Shown in pieces: positions 23,640-37,336 of a stretch of DNA of 64,000 nucleotides (its first letter is position 1; each line of letters starts with the position of its first letter). Source of the DNA: Paraphaeosphaeria minitans (taxonomy: Eukaryota > Ascomycota > Dothideomycetes > Pleosporales > Didymosphaeriaceae); contig WJXW01000007.1 in assembly GCA_015832175.1 (NCBI GenBank), forward strand, positions 1,240,001 through 1,304,000, given 5' to 3'. Position numbers and translations under genes: made by a program. The notes beneath the pieces were generated by a model. That model did no database searches, had not been told where the DNA came from, and was given only the letters and a program-made list of their open reading frames with translations.

Positions 23640-26600
23640 TAAGGATAGCTCCTAGAGTTACATAAGCTACTAGTAGGGGGTAGACTTTACCTAAAGCCCC
23701 TAAAGGTAGCAAAGACCCTCTTACCTAGTATATAGGAGGAGAGCTAGTAATATATAACTTAAGCCTACTTTTAATACTTAAGTAGCGTATCTTAGTTACT
23801 AAAAAGAAGCATAATAAGCTTTACGCTATATATTAACTTTATACCTTACAAGATAAAATCTCCTAACTTAAAAGTATAAGCTAAACCCCTAGCATAGTAG
23901 CTACTACTAAGAATATTAAAATCCTATCTACTAATATATATAAGCGGAACGCGCCTATAGCATATATAATAATATACGTTAAGCGTGCGCTTTAACCTAA
24001 GGACCCTACTAAATATAGAGGCAAGAACCTTAAAGAGTATTATAAATTCTTCTATTCCTATAAGGTAGCCTTTCGCCTCTTACTACAAGAATTTATACAG
24101 GATAGAGATAAGGTTATCTAGGTAATATAGTACCTTATAGGCAACCTAAAAGAACTATAGTATATACACTATAAGCGCACCTTTAAAGCTAAGGGAGAAA
24201 CACCTATCTAGAAGTACTTTAAGTAGTATATACTTAACTTACTTTTAGACCTAGTAAATTATAGCCTAGAAGTAGCTATAGCGTATACTTAGGTAATATA
24301 GTAAAGAGACTAAACTATTTACTCTTTTATAACTTACTTTAATATCTTTAAAGATTAACTTATATTTTATACTAAAAAGTAAAGGGTGCAGCACCTCTTC
24401 TCTAAGCTTAAACCTAAGCTATAGAAGGCTATTACTAACTACTATTAGGTGCCTATAACTAGGGAAGACCTTATTACTTTAGGCTCTACACTTAAGCGAA
24501 ACCTACGCCGCGCACCTATAATATAGAAGTTAAGCCTACGTTATATATTAAAGAAATCTAAAGATACTACGCTAAACTACTAAATATCTAAAGGTAATAG
24601 CAAGACCTAAGATAAGAAAAGTATCACCTACTATAAGTGCTATAAAACTAGCTACTATACTAATAAATATAGAGGTGGTAATCCTAACTAGATTCCTATA
24701 TAAGTAAACTATATAGGAAAAGGCTAAGCCTTACCTATAACCTAGATATAGTAAGGCGCCTACTAATTTATATCTTACTAGGTATAAAGCGCACGTGTAG
24801 TGTAGCTAGAGATATAGGTCTAGAAAGAGAACTTTAAATAATTCTTAACCTATAGGCTAATATTAGCCTAATTAGCTAGATTGTCGCTGTTAAAATAAAT
24901 CTAAAGCCTATTAAAGGGGCTAAGCTCCCTAAACTAGAATAAATTAGAACCTAAAGGTAAAGTACCTACGCTGCCTATACGCTCTAGGTGCATATTATAG
25001 ACAATATAAGAGTAGAGCGTAGAATAAAAACTACTATCTATAGTGTTAATAAGGAAGGAATTCCTTTCCTACTTAGTAACTCCTTCCTATAAAAAGGCAA
25101 TATCCACCTTAATTATCGCTTATAATTATAGCGCTAGGGCTATACTATAGCTTTAATATAGCTTGTTACTATAAGGGACTTTAAAGATAATATAGAGTAT
25201 ACTAGCTTAGATTTATTTCTTCTAGGGGTTTTATAGATAACTAGTGTAAGCTTAGAGCACCTAGCGCGCATTAATAAAGCGCGTATAGCGTAAGTACTGC
25301 GTATTCCTAACGCATTATATAAATATAGTAATGTATTTAATAAAAAAGCAGCGTTTACCCTACTAAATTTTAAGGAGTCTAATTATGCTATTCCTATTAT
25401 AGAAAGAAAGGAACCTCCTTATAGACTACTCTATAATCTCTTAGAGTAGGAGCTTAAGGTACTTTAGAAGTATCTAGAAGATGCCTTAAAAAAGGAATAG
25501 ATTAGGTATAGCACTAGCCTAGCTAGAGCACTAATTCTATTCGCCCCTAAGAAAGATAGCACACTATAGCTTTGCGTAGATTATTAGGGCCTTCACATAA
25601 TTACTATTAAAAATTGTTACTTACTACTCTTAGTTAGAGAGACGCTTAACTGCCTATTAGGTATATACTATTATATAACCCTTAATCTTTATAACGCCTA
25701 CTACAGAATTTAGATCTAGGTAAGAAATAAGTAGAAAACTATATTCTAAACTTACTACAGCTACTTTAAATACTTAGTAATACTATTTAGCTTAACTAAT
25801 ACCCTTGCGAGCTTTTAGGCATATATTAATAAGGCACTAGCACTACACCTAAATCACATATACGTTGTGTATCTAGATAATATACTTATCTATACCTATA
25901 ATAAGGATCTTACACTTTATTAGCGTGCTATCTACGCTATGCTTAAATTACTACGTAAGGCTAAACTTTTTATTAATTTAACTAAGTGCACATTTACCTT
26001 AGGCGAAGTCTACTTCCTTAATTTTATTATAACTACGCGAGGAATCTGCGCTAATCCTATATATATAGTAACTATTATAGAATAGCTACAGCTAACTAGC
26101 ATCTAAGAGCTCTAGTTATTTCTAGGCTTTATAAACTTTTATAGGCGATTTATTAAGGTATATATATAAGAAACTGCTCCTCTCTTAGACCTACTTAAAA
26201 AGAACTAAGTGTTCTAATAGTTAGTAGAAGCTAATAATACTTTTAAAATACTTAAAACGCGCTTCTTAAGTGCACCTATTTTACACTACTTTAACCTTAC
26301 GCTACTAATCTAATTAGAGACTAACGTATCTACTTTTGTAATATATAGTATCCTTTTATAGCTATTTAAGGACTAGAAGTGGCACCTAGTTACTTTTATA
26401 TTAAGAAAACTTTAAGTAGTAGAGCTAAATTATAAGATATATAACCTTAAGCTCCTTGCTATTATCTACTATTTTAAGTAATAGAGATATTATCTAGATA
26501 GCACGCAGCACACAATTTAAATGCTAAGTAACTATAATAACTTACGCAGTATGCGCGCTATATAGAAACTAAACCTATAATAAGTATAATAGGTAATATA

Positions 26601-28560
26601 CCTAGTAGATTTTAATTTTAAAGTAGAATACCGCCTAGGGAAAACAAACCTAGTAGATAGACTATTAAAAAAGGCAGATTACGCATAGGAGAACCTATTA
26701 CTAACCTATTTATTACCTACCCTGCAGAATAAAATACTACAGAGGACTAAGTATAGTAGAGTAAGTAGATCTATAAACAAGCTAAGCTTGTTAGGTGTAT
26801 ATAAGACGTATATTACTAATATTTACAAAGCTATAAGGGTCCCTACTACTAGTGCTATAGTGTATACACTATACATACTACGCTTACTAGCTAGAGTATT
26901 AGTTAGTAGTAAACCTATAATAAAAGAGTCTAACTTTATTACTAAAGTTTAGCAGCTTTAGTAAAGGAAAACCTTTGCTATTAAGTATATTACTAGCTTA
27001 AGGCGTAAAAGAAGCACTTAAAGTAGTAGTAAAGTGTAAGTATAGCACTTTAATAAAATAGAAGTCCTAAAGTATAATAGTAGATTATACATCCTAGATA
27101 AACTAGTAATTAGGTAAGAGATTTTATTCTAGCACTATAACACGCATATAGTAGGCCACTTTAGTGTATATAGAACGCTTAAGGCTATTAAGAGGACCTA
27201 CTATTAGCCTCTTATAAGTTAAAATATTTAAAAGTACGTAAAGACTTATACTATTTACTAAAGAAGTAAAGCTCTAAGGTATAGTAAATATAGCTAGCTA
27301 TTACCTCTTCTAACGCTAAAGGATATCTTTAAGGAAGTCTTACTAGACTTTATAACTAGATTCTTATTAGTAAAGAATTAAGGCAGCTGCGCTTTTAATA
27401 TAATCTTTGTAATTATATACTACTTTTTTAAAATAGCTATTTATATCTCTACACAGAAAATATAGGATATAAAGGAATTTACAGAAGCCTACTTCTAAAA
27501 GGTTATTTTAAAGTTTAGTATTTAGAAAGGTATTATATCTAATAGGGGCTCTACCTTTACCTCTGCTTTTTAGGCAGAAATATACTACTAACTATAGGTA
27601 AAGTGTAGGCTTAGCACTACTTTCTACCCTTAAATAGATAGGCAAATAGAGCGCTAGAATTAAACACTTAAACAATACCTTCGCATGTTTATTACACCTC
27701 TATAAATAAACTAGGTTAAACTACTCCTAATAGCTTAATTTATATATAACAACTCTATTCACAATTTAATAAAAACAACGCCTTTCTATATAGTATATAG
27801 TAAGCACTCTATCCTTACTACGCCTCCTATAGACAGTAGGCTAGAGGGGGAGCTACTAGATATAGTTAAAAAAGTAAAACGTATATATAGCGCACGCGTA
27901 TTACTTATAAAGCACTTATACTTAGTATAAGAGTATTAGAGCTAGTACTATAATAAAAAGCATAAGTAAGAGTTATTCTAGAGAGGTAACTTAGTCCTAC
28001 TTAGCATAAAGAACATATATATACTTTAATAACTAAGTAAAAAGCTATTAAGAAAATTTATTAGGCCCTTCTAAGTGCAGGACGTAGTTAGAACGTAGGT
28101 ATACTACCTACTCCTTCTACTATACTATTGCATTTATAACGTGTTTTATATTTCCCTTCTTAAATAATAGAAACTAAGGCTAGGAGTAAAAGACATTAAC
28201 ACCTAGCTACTAGAGGTTATATCTAAAAGAGGAGAAGCCTAAGAAGTAGAAGAAATCCTAGCTAAGTAAATAAGAAAGGGGTAAAAGTAATACCTACTCT
28301 ACTAGAAAGGCTATAATAAGACTTAGAACACCTAGATTCTAGAGTTAGATTTTAAAAATATAAATAATCTAGTCTAAACCTTTAAAGAGAAAAGAGCTGC
28401 GTATATAAAAAAGTGGTAAAGAATATAATAAAAGTATATAGAACGTAGATATAATATATATTATTATAAAGCACTATAGCTTAGGGAGCACTTATAGCTT
28501 ATTAGGGGTATTTACCTAAAGCCTATAGGCTAGCTTCTAAAAAGTAATTTAACTAAACTG
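23640..28560 (+). pseudogene. Ty3/gypsy gag-pol remnant of A2
   Basis: Gag runs to about 24830, with a zinc-knuckle region at about 24630-24680 (C-x2-C partly mutated to Tyr). A protease-like segment begins near 24850 (NISLIS). The reverse transcriptase has the active site as YLDN near 25870, the last Asp changed to Asn as RIP would do. RNase H lies at about 26280-26620. The integrase zinc finger is at about 27120-27250. Integrase core motifs lie near 27350, 27540 and 27620-27690. A chromodomain-like stretch is at about 28255-28370, with YLLY-KGYNKTQNT. TAA/TAG codons interrupt it throughout. The best translation is continuous over several kilobases, so decay is mainly by point change. Confidence 0.85.
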
Positions 28561-29706
28561 CGCACTGCCTACGCCCCTACTACTTATTATCCTTATTATT
28601 TTTACTATCCTTACTATTCTCGCCTACTACACCTCTAGTAATAACCTCCTCTTTACTCTCTTTATCGCTATTATCTAAGTTATCCTTATTATAGCGAGGA
28701 GTAGACACTAGATTAACCTAAAATAAGTTATTAGTTTACGTTTTAAGTGTAAGAAAGGTGCAAACTTACTATCTACTATATAAAAGGAATAACCGCCTTA
28801 AGAGTATTAGCAATCTAACACTACTCTACTAGGATTAAGCCTAGATACTAAGGGCTAGTAGTAGGCACCTAAGTTACTACACCTATAGGTATACTAATAT
28901 AAGCTATAACACGCTAGCAGTTAGCTAGCTCTAAGTTAAATTACTTCTAGTAATAAGCTAGCTTTAGGCCTACTACCTTTACACGCTTATCTGTCTTACG
29001 CTACCTATCTAGGGTTTCTATAACTATAATATAGTAGTAGTTACAAAAGGCGTATAGGTAATTAAGGCGCCTATTTATTACCTTTAGCACCTATAAATAT
29101 TAGCTAAAGCGTATATTTAACATGTAACTCTAGATATACTAAGTTGCACCCTTCGCAATTACTTTTAATATAATAGTTACAGCGCTTATTATTATTTTTA
29201 GTATAGTTCTTAGGGAGCTTTACTAAGTTCTACGCGCAGCGTATATAAGTTATAAGCACTATATTATAGTCTACGCGCTTAGTATCTCTGCTAAACGCGA
29301 AGGTAGTAGTATTATAGAAATTAGACTTCTTAATATATTTAGGTACTAGGTAGTACAGTATCTTAGGTAATTAAGAGGGTTATTTAATGATTAAGCGCTC
29401 TATCTACGCTAAGAATAAGTTATATATATATTATATAGGTAGAGAGTATATAAAGATTAAAACAGTATTAACACTATATAGCCCTATTACTCTATATTAT
29501 AAGAGGCTATAGTAAACAGAAGGCGTAAAAGCCGTATAATAAATAACACGCATAATATGTTTATAATATACACTATTTATTTATAACGCGCTACTATTAC
29601 GTATATAATACATACCTCTATAGATACTCTTTTCCTTTTTTATAGAGTGAGGTTTTTATTAAGGCTATAGTATACTGCAGAGGACTACAGCTAGAGGGGA
29701 AGGTTC
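28561..29706 (+). other. Post-pol region of A2
   Basis: About 1.1 kb between the end of pol and the 3' LTR, also present in A3 and A6. No sense-strand domain is recognised. The better frame is on the opposite strand. Confidence 0.55.
29060..29480 (-). pseudogene. Antisense Cys-rich frame of A2
   Basis: On the strand opposite to pol a frame of about 140 codons is interrupted only by RIP-type stops. It keeps RCNYYIKSNCEGC near 29147-29190, i.e. a C-x2-(C/Y)-x5-C-x2-C cluster, followed by a Leu-rich stretch. A3 and A6 have the same frame. It is not similar enough to a named family for me to assign a function. Confidence 0.5.
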
Positions 29707-29922
29707 TATAATAGGTAGATTATAATATTATTATGGTATTATAGTATCTAGCGCTAAGGCCTTATAGAGGGTCTATACGCTACGCGAGCTAGCTGCGTAA
29801 AACCTACACTACGTGTTAACTTAACATAAGATAAGTATTATTCTATTAATATTACTAGAGTTATTTTTTTACTATCCTTTCTAGTGTGAAGCAAGTACTA
29901 TTGCCTATAACTAGACCTTATA
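29707..29922 (+). repeat. 3' LTR of A2
   Basis: It is 216 bp, followed by GTATT, which repeats the left flank of A2. Confidence 0.92.
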
Positions 29923-29927
29923 GTATT

Positions 29928-30239
29928 TTAACAAAGTGTAACAAGTTAACAATTTGGTCTGCTAGAATCTAAACAATAGATTAATAAACAAATTAAATAT
30001 AAGTATAGAGGTCTATCCTCGCGTTTCTATGTACTAAGGCTCCTCTACTACTTAGTGCTCCTAAGTAACTAAGCGTATTACGTAACCTACTTAGCTACTT
30101 AGGGCTCCTAAGTGGCTAAGTGTAGTACGTAATCTAATCTAAGCCTTTTAGTATCTCTTTATTATATCTATAACCCTATTATTACTTTATTATACTTTTA
30201 TAAGCGCCTAACTCTTATATTATTATCTAGTTTATAATA
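29928..30239 (-). repeat. Inner part of the 3' LTR of B-2
   Basis: 312 bp completing the 411-bp LTR begun at 23300. It ends next to an inverted polypurine tract at 30240. Confidence 0.9.
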
Positions 30240-30286
30240 TTATCCCCTCCCTTTCTATTCTTTGTCCTAAAGAATTATACCTGCTA

Positions 30287-30800
30287 ATTATAATAGTATA
30301 AAGTGTTGTCGCGACCTTATCTTTACTATTAAGAATTATAGTACTATTATAGTATCTAAGTATTCTTTTTATAAAGCGTATTCTTATGTGTATAAAGTTT
30401 ATATTAGCTTAAAGAAGTATAGTAAGTGTTAGAAATAAGGATTAAAGTGTAACGTAGCTATTACTTAAAACAAGTTCTTATAGTTAGTGTCTAAAAAGAA
30501 GAAGTTAGAGGCGCAAATATTAGAGGCGCGTAAAGAATAAAATACTATATTTAAGGCGCTACGTGTAGCGCGCGCGAAAGAGGAGCAGTAATTAAAATAG
30601 TTAGTGTAGAACAAAAAGCGTGCTAGAGAGGTAATCGTAGTAGAAAGTACTACACTAATAGAGTTAGAGGAGGATCTAGTTTAGCCTACTTAGCTTATAG
30701 GTCCTACAGAGCTTAGCACGTCTATTTAGTTAGTAATAAATAATCTTCCTCTAGAGTTCTAGGATAACTCTATAACTCTGCCTTCCTAGGTAAGGATAAT
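30287..30800 (+). pseudogene. Antisense frame of B-2: Cys-motif plus coiled-coil protein
   Basis: It is opposite to B-2 pol. The start codon corresponds to ATA at 30287 (ATG changed by RIP). The Cys motif lies at about 30417-30456, followed by a Lys/Glu-rich helical stretch and the tail LVINNLPLEF. It aligns codon by codon with the antisense frame of B-1, with stops only where CAG/CAA/TGG would be expected. Function unknown. Confidence 0.65.
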
Positions 30801-30824
30801 ATTATGTTGTGTTAGGCGTCTATA

Positions 30825-33800
30825 AAATTCCTTAATTTTTTATTAATAGTTCCCTAGGTAGGCTACTAGTTCCTAAGTGTTTTTGCTGTGTAGGTAACTT
30901 TTCTATTTAATAAGGTATGTTTTATTTTACTAATTATATTCTTAAATTCTTTTAACTTTAAATTTATTCTCTTCTTCTGTTCTGTGGTAGAAGGCGGTTC
31001 TAATTAGTGTATTAGGGTCTACTAGTTCTAGTAGTAATACGTGGAATACTAGGTGTATCTTTATATCTAGCGGTAGTTCTAACTTATAGTTTACTAGTAA
31101 TATTTGCTTAGAAATGTAAAATAGTCTAACCTTAATATAATCTAGTTTCTTATATTTCTTCTTCTAAGTTTAAAGGTTCTTTGTAAGTAGATATACTTTA
31201 TCCCCTTTCTTTAGCTAAGGTGCTATTTTTTATTTTTAGTTTTAGTATAAAATTAATTGCTACTTAGCTTTCTTAAAATTCTCTTAGAGTTATTAGTGTA
31301 TTTTCTTTATATTTTCTACTATATCTATAGCTTCTTTTACCTTAATTGTCGTAGGAAATTATTAATTAAAGAGATATAGGTGTCTTCTATAGTTTACATA
31401 GAACAGTATATATCCTAATACTACTAATACTTTATTATTATAGGCTAACTGTGCTATAAGTAATAATAAAACCTAGTTATTTTTCTAACTGTTATAGTAG
31501 ATGCGTAGGTACGTTTCTATAGTTTAGTTCGTACGTTCTATCTATCTATCTATTTGTGGATAAGTAAGCTGTTAAGAGCTTTTGTTTTGTTCTAAGTAAG
31601 GCTATAAGTAGTATCTAATAATTTAACATAAAGAGCTTATCTCTATTGCTAATAATTGTTTTTAGGATTCTGTAGTGTATAATTAGTTAGTCTAGTATTA
31701 AAAAGGCGAGTTCCTTTACTATTATTCTTTTAAGGCATAGAATAAGCTTAATATACTTAGTTAGTTAGTAGACTATTACTAGTATACTATTATATTTAAT
31801 TCTTATTATTAGATCCTTAGAGTTTAGAATTCCTATAATAAAATCTATAGTAATGTTTTCTTATAGTGCTGTTAGTATTCTAATCGCTTACATCTCCTTA
31901 TATTTAAGATATATACTATGTTTGTTTCTCTAGTATTCTGCACATTTATAAATGTAAGTTACTACAGCTTCCTTAATTCCTTTAAAGGTGTAATTCCTTT
32001 AGATAAGTTCTATTGTTTTTATAATACCTAGGTGTCTGTATATAGGGTTATTGTGGTATTATTAGATAATCTTAGTCTATAAATATTCTAGAACTTCTTA
32101 GTTAATTACTAAAAGTTAATTTAGTTCTACTATTAGTTCTAGAGATCTATCTTTGGCTTTATAAAGGATTATAAAGAAAGTTTTTACCTTTTCTTCTACT
32201 AGATTACTTTATTAGCTAAGAGTGTCTGCTCTACTATTTTCTTTTCTAGCTATATAGATAATTTTGAACTTATACTACCTAGTAGTCTATAACTATCTTT
32301 ATTATCGTAGCGTAAGTTCTTTTGTTGTCGTGAACCTTAAAAGGTTCTTATAATCTATATAGATTTCTAGCGTTAAGTAACTAAGCGTATAGAGTCTTTA
32401 GTGCTTTAAGGCTTTAATAATAGTATAGAGTTTCTTATTATATACGTTGTATTGTGTTTTAGCGTTACTAAATTTACATAAGTAATAGGTAATTAGGTGC
32501 TATTTACTATTACGTTTTTATTTAGCGTAGGCGCCTAGCGTAAAATCGCTAGCGTTTGTTTTAAAGCGTAGTAGTTTATTGCTTCTAAAATAAATAAAGA
32601 TAGGTTCTATAATATATACTATCTTAAGGAGTTAGAATAACATTTTGTACTTATTTATCTATTTAAAGTGTACGTCTTTTTTTATAAGATTTATTAAAGG
32701 TATTGTGACCTTTACGTAATCTTGGATAAATTGTTAGTTAAATCTACAGAATTCTAAGAATTCTTAGATATTCTTAGCTATCTTTAGTATTAGCTAGTTC
32801 TTAATGCATTTAACTTTACTTAGTGCTATTTTAATTCCTTCTGTAGTAATAATGTATTCTAGGAATCTAAGTTATTTAACGTTAAACTTATATTTCTTAA
32901 GTTTAATACAAAGGTATACTTTATCTAGTGCTTCTAGTACTATCTATGTACACTTAGTGTAGTCTAATTTGTTTTTAGAAAAGATAAGTATATCGTCTAT
33001 ATACGCAATTATAAATATGTCTAGATATTTATAGAGTACGTTATTAATAAGTGCTATAAAAGCTGCTAGTGCGTTTATAAGTTTAAAAGGTATAACCTTA
33101 TATTTAAATAGTCTATAGCGTAATTAAAATCCTGTTTTCTATTCTTTACCTTTTTTAATTTATATAAGGCAGTAACTATCTCTTAGATTCATTATTATAA
33201 ATATCTTAGCTTAGGATAGTTAATCTTGTAACTCTATAATATTTAGTAGTGGATATTAGTTTTTTATTATTATGTTATTAAGTTATTAGTAGTTAATGTC
33301 TGTACAGTTTATCGTACAAATAGCACTAAGTGAAATAGGGGCCTACCTACCTGTAGGGATCCGCACAAGGACCCACTACTTAGGTTAGCGCTAAGAGGCA
33401 GAGACTTTATAAGGCCCTGCCTACCTATAAGGACCCGCACAAGAACCCACTGCTTAGGTCAGCGCTAAGAGGCAGAGACTTCATAAGGTCCTTAGTGCCC
33501 CTTTGTACGATAGACAAGACATAATCAGTTAAACCTACTTCTCACCCTTTGTACGATAGTATACTATTAACCCTCGAATGCTTAATTACAGATTAAGCCA
33601 AACCTATAGTTAATGTATAATCTGTCTAATCTATCCTTTTTCTTAATAAATATGAAAGGGCTTACTACTAGTGACTTTAATAGTTATATATATCCTTTCT
33701 TAAGGTTTATCTTAATAAAATTACGTTCTTTAAGGAGTTCTTCTCCTATCTTACTATATAGTAGTTTAAAGGGTAGCGTCTTCCCTTCTTCTAGGTCTAT

Positions 33801-36300
33801 TATAAGATCCTAGGGTTAATATTTAGGTAGGTTTGCTTTTCTTTCCTTTTCTATAAATATATATATCTATTTCCTATACTCTCTTAGTAAGGTAAGTAGA
33901 GTGCTGTTGTCCTCTTTCTTATACTTCTTAATCTAGTGGTTCCTGCTAGCGTCTACTAAAGTGTGCTTCTGTTTTTTAACTATCTATTATAGTATTATGT
34001 TATTAATTACTCCCTTATCTACTATTATTTCTAGTTAATACGTAGGCTTTACTTATAATACATAATTATAGCGTTTAAATAATATTTTCTTTATACCCTA
34101 GTTAATCTATAGGTTGTGTATTATTAACTAAAATAATTCTAAGACTAACTTATACTTAGATTCTAGTAAGATATTTAAGGTAAGTTCCTCTCTATATTCT
34201 TAGACTGTTATTATAGTAGTAACCTCCTATTATATCTAAGGTGTCTTAGGCATTAGAGATCTATTTGCGATATAGATAATATAGGATACTTTTTTTTCTA
34301 ATATTATAAGTCCCGCTCGTCTTACTATTTAATAAAATATAAAGTTTCTTCCTACTCCTAAGTCTATAAAAGTTTAAGTCTATATTCCTTTAAGCTATAC
34401 TAGTAGCTTAACTAATACTATGCCTACTATAGCATTTAATTTAATAAAGGCGTTTTCTTATTTAAGTTTAGGCCTAAAAAAGACATCTATTTATATAGGT
34501 TATAATTAAGTTTAGGTGTATAGTATGCGTTTCTAAGTATCTACTTCTATTATTATTCTTAAGTACGTAGCTTATATAGATTGTCTTCTTCATCCTATAA
34601 AGATATTCTGCTGTTTTTCCTCCTGCGGTCTTTACTATTCCTATGTATTAGTTAAATTAGTAGTTCTATTATTGCTTCTTACGTAGGGCAGTTTACAAAG
34701 CTGTCTAAATATTTGGCTATATAGTAGTATTTATAGTCTTAGTTTAAATATATATACTAGTATAGTTACATGCAGTCTCTATTAATAAGTATATTATAGT
34801 ATTTATTACCCTTTAATGTAAGGTAAAGAAAGTATTTTACTTATTATTTATCCTAGAAGTATTTATTATAAGCTGTAATAGGGTAGTCTATCTATATCTA
34901 TCTATAGCGTAGTTTCCTTTTAGGTTGTTTCTTATTCTCCTCTTTCTCCACCTTATATTATATGTATATTAGTTCTTCGCAATGTGTCTACATATAGAAT
35001 TAGTATATAGGATTTTAGTAGTCTAGGTAGTAGTTTAGTATATAGTGTAACTTTTTATTTTTTATAGGGTTGTATTCCTTTTAGTGCCTAGTGGGGTTCT
35101 ATATAGTCCTAAATATTTAGTTTATACTTAGGTGATATAGGGTTGTCTTCTTCCTGCCTACTTTATAGGTAAAGAGTAAGAGATCTTAATATCTCTTTTA
35201 TGTCTTCTATATTATAGTACATGTTAGAGTTGTCTTCTAGATCTTTACATAATTATAAGTTAGGTAAATCTAATTGCTTACTTTGCTCTAGTGTAACACA
35301 TTAGTGACTAAATAGTGTTATAATAACTTCTTATTCCTTATTAGGTTCTTAGTCCTTAATAGTTAGTATATTTAACTTAGTTTAATGGACTTTGTTCTTT
35401 AATCTACAGTTCCTAGCTATATAGCCTAGTGTGCTATATATATAAAGCATTTATAGGTCTTAGTTATTAGTTATTAACTTCTATTAGAGACGCGTTTATT
35501 AGGCTGCTTAGGGCCTATCCTTCCTCCTTTTCTTTTACCTATATAGTTAAACTAGACATCTTTTATTAGTTTATATCTAGTAGTTCCTTAGCTGTTACTT
35601 TTAGACAATTCTAACTAGGTTTTTATAAACCACTTTTGCTAGTTATCTAAAGCTTATTGCCCTAGAGTTTTAGTAGAGCTCTTATTATAGTAAAAACTAT
35701 TCTTTATTAATTCTAATAGTTTTTTTGTACAGTTCTTTAAGGTTAGTAATTTACGCACTACTATATAAGAGTTTCTTACGTAGTTTCTATTTAAATCTTT
35801 GTCTATACATATCCTAAAGAGATTTATTATCCTAGTTAAGTTACATAGCGTATCTGTAAAACTTAGCTATATACTTAGCTACTAATTATTTCTAAGTTAT
35901 AGTCTAAATCTTTGCTTTTGTAATAGAGTCCTTATTAGCAATCTTAAAGAGTTATTTAAGGCATCTTTTAAAGTTATTATAATTTTTAATAATATTAACT
36001 GTATTAGCGTGCTTATTTACGTAATTATTGTTTTTATTATTATTATGGTCTATTCCTAGGTACTTTTTAAAGTAAGAATAGATCTATAATCCTGTATCTC
36101 CTTGCATATATATTACTGCGAAGATAACCTTTTTCTTATTTTTAAGAGGTTTATTTAAGTTAAAGAAGTAGAGGTCTAACTAGAGAATCTACACGTTAGT
36201 TTAAGATTATTCGCTAAAGTAGAGATTAGGTTTATACGCCTTACTACTATCCTTTATAGGAGTAATCTTAGCGGCACCTAAAGCTGTAGAAGAGGTAGGA
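30825..36300 (-). pseudogene. Ty3/gypsy gag-pol remnant of B-2
   Basis: It is the reverse-strand equivalent of 13690-18859 in B-1. The chromodomain is near 30900-31000, the integrase at about 31530-32100, and the reverse transcriptase YIDD at about 32993-33005. Gag reaches about 36250. A solo C LTR interrupts it at 33297-33608. RIP stops are frequent. Confidence 0.82.
33297..33608 (+). mobile_element. Solo LTR of family C with an internal duplication
   Basis: It has the same ends as the C-1 LTR (TGTCTGTACAG...CCTATA) and a 5-bp duplication GTTAA (33292-33296 and 33609-33613). It is 312 bp instead of 238 because a 74-bp segment is present twice (33346-33419 and 33420-33493). The interrupted site is intact in B'-3 near 40884. 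It is less RIPed than the C-1 LTRs. Confidence 0.9.
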
Positions 36301-36334
36301 GTTTGTAAAGTACTTATATTAAGGGTGTTTAAGA

Positions 36335-36745
36335 TATTAAATCTAAGAGGGTAGCTAGTCCTAAAGGGTTAAAGTTAGTTCTTAGGCAGGAGTACTTACA
36401 GAAGGTAGAAGGTCTTATTAATACGTTAGTATTTTAATAAAGTATAATAAGTTAACAATTTAGTCTACTAGAATCTAAATAATAGATTAATAAACAGATT
36501 AAATATAAGTATAGAGGTCTATCCTCGCGTTTCTATATACTAAGGCTGCTCTACTACTTAGTACTCCTAAGTAACTAAGCGTATCACGTGACCTACTTAG
36601 CTACTTAGGGCTCCTAAGCGGCTAAGCGCATTACGTGATCTAATCTAAGCCTCTTAGCATCTCTTTGTTACGTCTGTAACCCTGTTGTCGCTTTATTATA
36701 CCTTTATAAGCGCCTGACTCCTATATTATTATCTAGTTCGTAACA
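36335..36745 (-). repeat. 5' LTR of B-2
   Basis: 411 bp, inverse orientation, ending in the complement of TGTTACGAACT and followed by ATTCC. Confidence 0.92.
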
Positions 36746-37336
36746 ATTCCTTACTATAATAAAGGTAACTTAGATAATAGTAATAAAAAGAGTAGAGAGA
36801 AGGTTACTGCTAGAGATATAATAGGTAAGAATAATAAGGATAATAAGAATTATAACAATAATAAGTAGGGGGGGCGTAGGTAGTGTATAGCTTAGTTAGA
36901 TTGCTTCTTAGAAGCTAGCCTATAGGTCTTAGGTAAATACTCTTAATAAGCTATAAGTGCTCTATAAGCTATAGTGCTCTATAATAATATATATTATATG
37001 TACATTTTATGTACTTTTATTATATCCTTTACCTCTTCTTTATATACGCAGCTCTTTTCCTTTTAAAAGTTTAGACTAAGTTATCTATATTTTTAAAGTC
37101 TAAATCTAGAATCTAGGTATCCTAAGTCTTATTATAGCCTTTCTAGTAGAGTAGGTATTACTTTTACCCCTTTTTTATTTACTTAGCTAGGATTTCTTCT
37201 ACTTTCTAAGCTTCTTCTCCTTTAGGTATAACCTCTAGTAGTTAAGTATTAATGTCTTCTACTCCTAGCCTTAGTTTCTATTATTTAAGAAGGGAAATAT
37301 AAAACACGTTATAAATATAATAGTATAGTAGGAGGA
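36746..37336 (-). pseudogene. C-terminal pol fragment of A3
   Basis: It matches A2 28590-28010 in reverse and A6 62174-62757, including the chromodomain region. It ends at GAGGA where B'-3 is inserted. Confidence 0.75.

Larger units (their letters stand above)
23399..29922 (+). mobile_element. LTR retrotransposon A2 (Ty3/gypsy chromovirus), complete
   Basis: The element is 6524 bp. It has 216-bp LTRs (23399-23614 and 29707-29922) and the duplication GTATT (23394-23398 and 29923-29927). It is the only uninterrupted family-A copy in the window and serves as the reference for A1, A3, A4, A5 and A6. It inserted into an LTR of B-2. Confidence 0.93.
23300..36745 (-). mobile_element. LTR retrotransposon B-2 (Ty3/gypsy chromovirus, minus), containing A2 and a solo C LTR
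   Basis: The duplication ATTCC flanks it (23295-23299 and 36746-36750). Its 3' LTR is split by A2 into 23300-23398 and 29928-30239, which together make exactly 411 bp. The 5' LTR is 36335-36745, also 411 bp. Subtracting A2 and the solo LTR leaves about 6.6 kb, the size of B-1. It was inserted into the post-pol region of A3. Confidence 0.92.

Noticed and set aside
33613..33813. 66-codon + strand frame
   Set aside because: It lies opposite the pol remnant of B-2, directly after the solo LTR duplication, and is not conserved in B-1.
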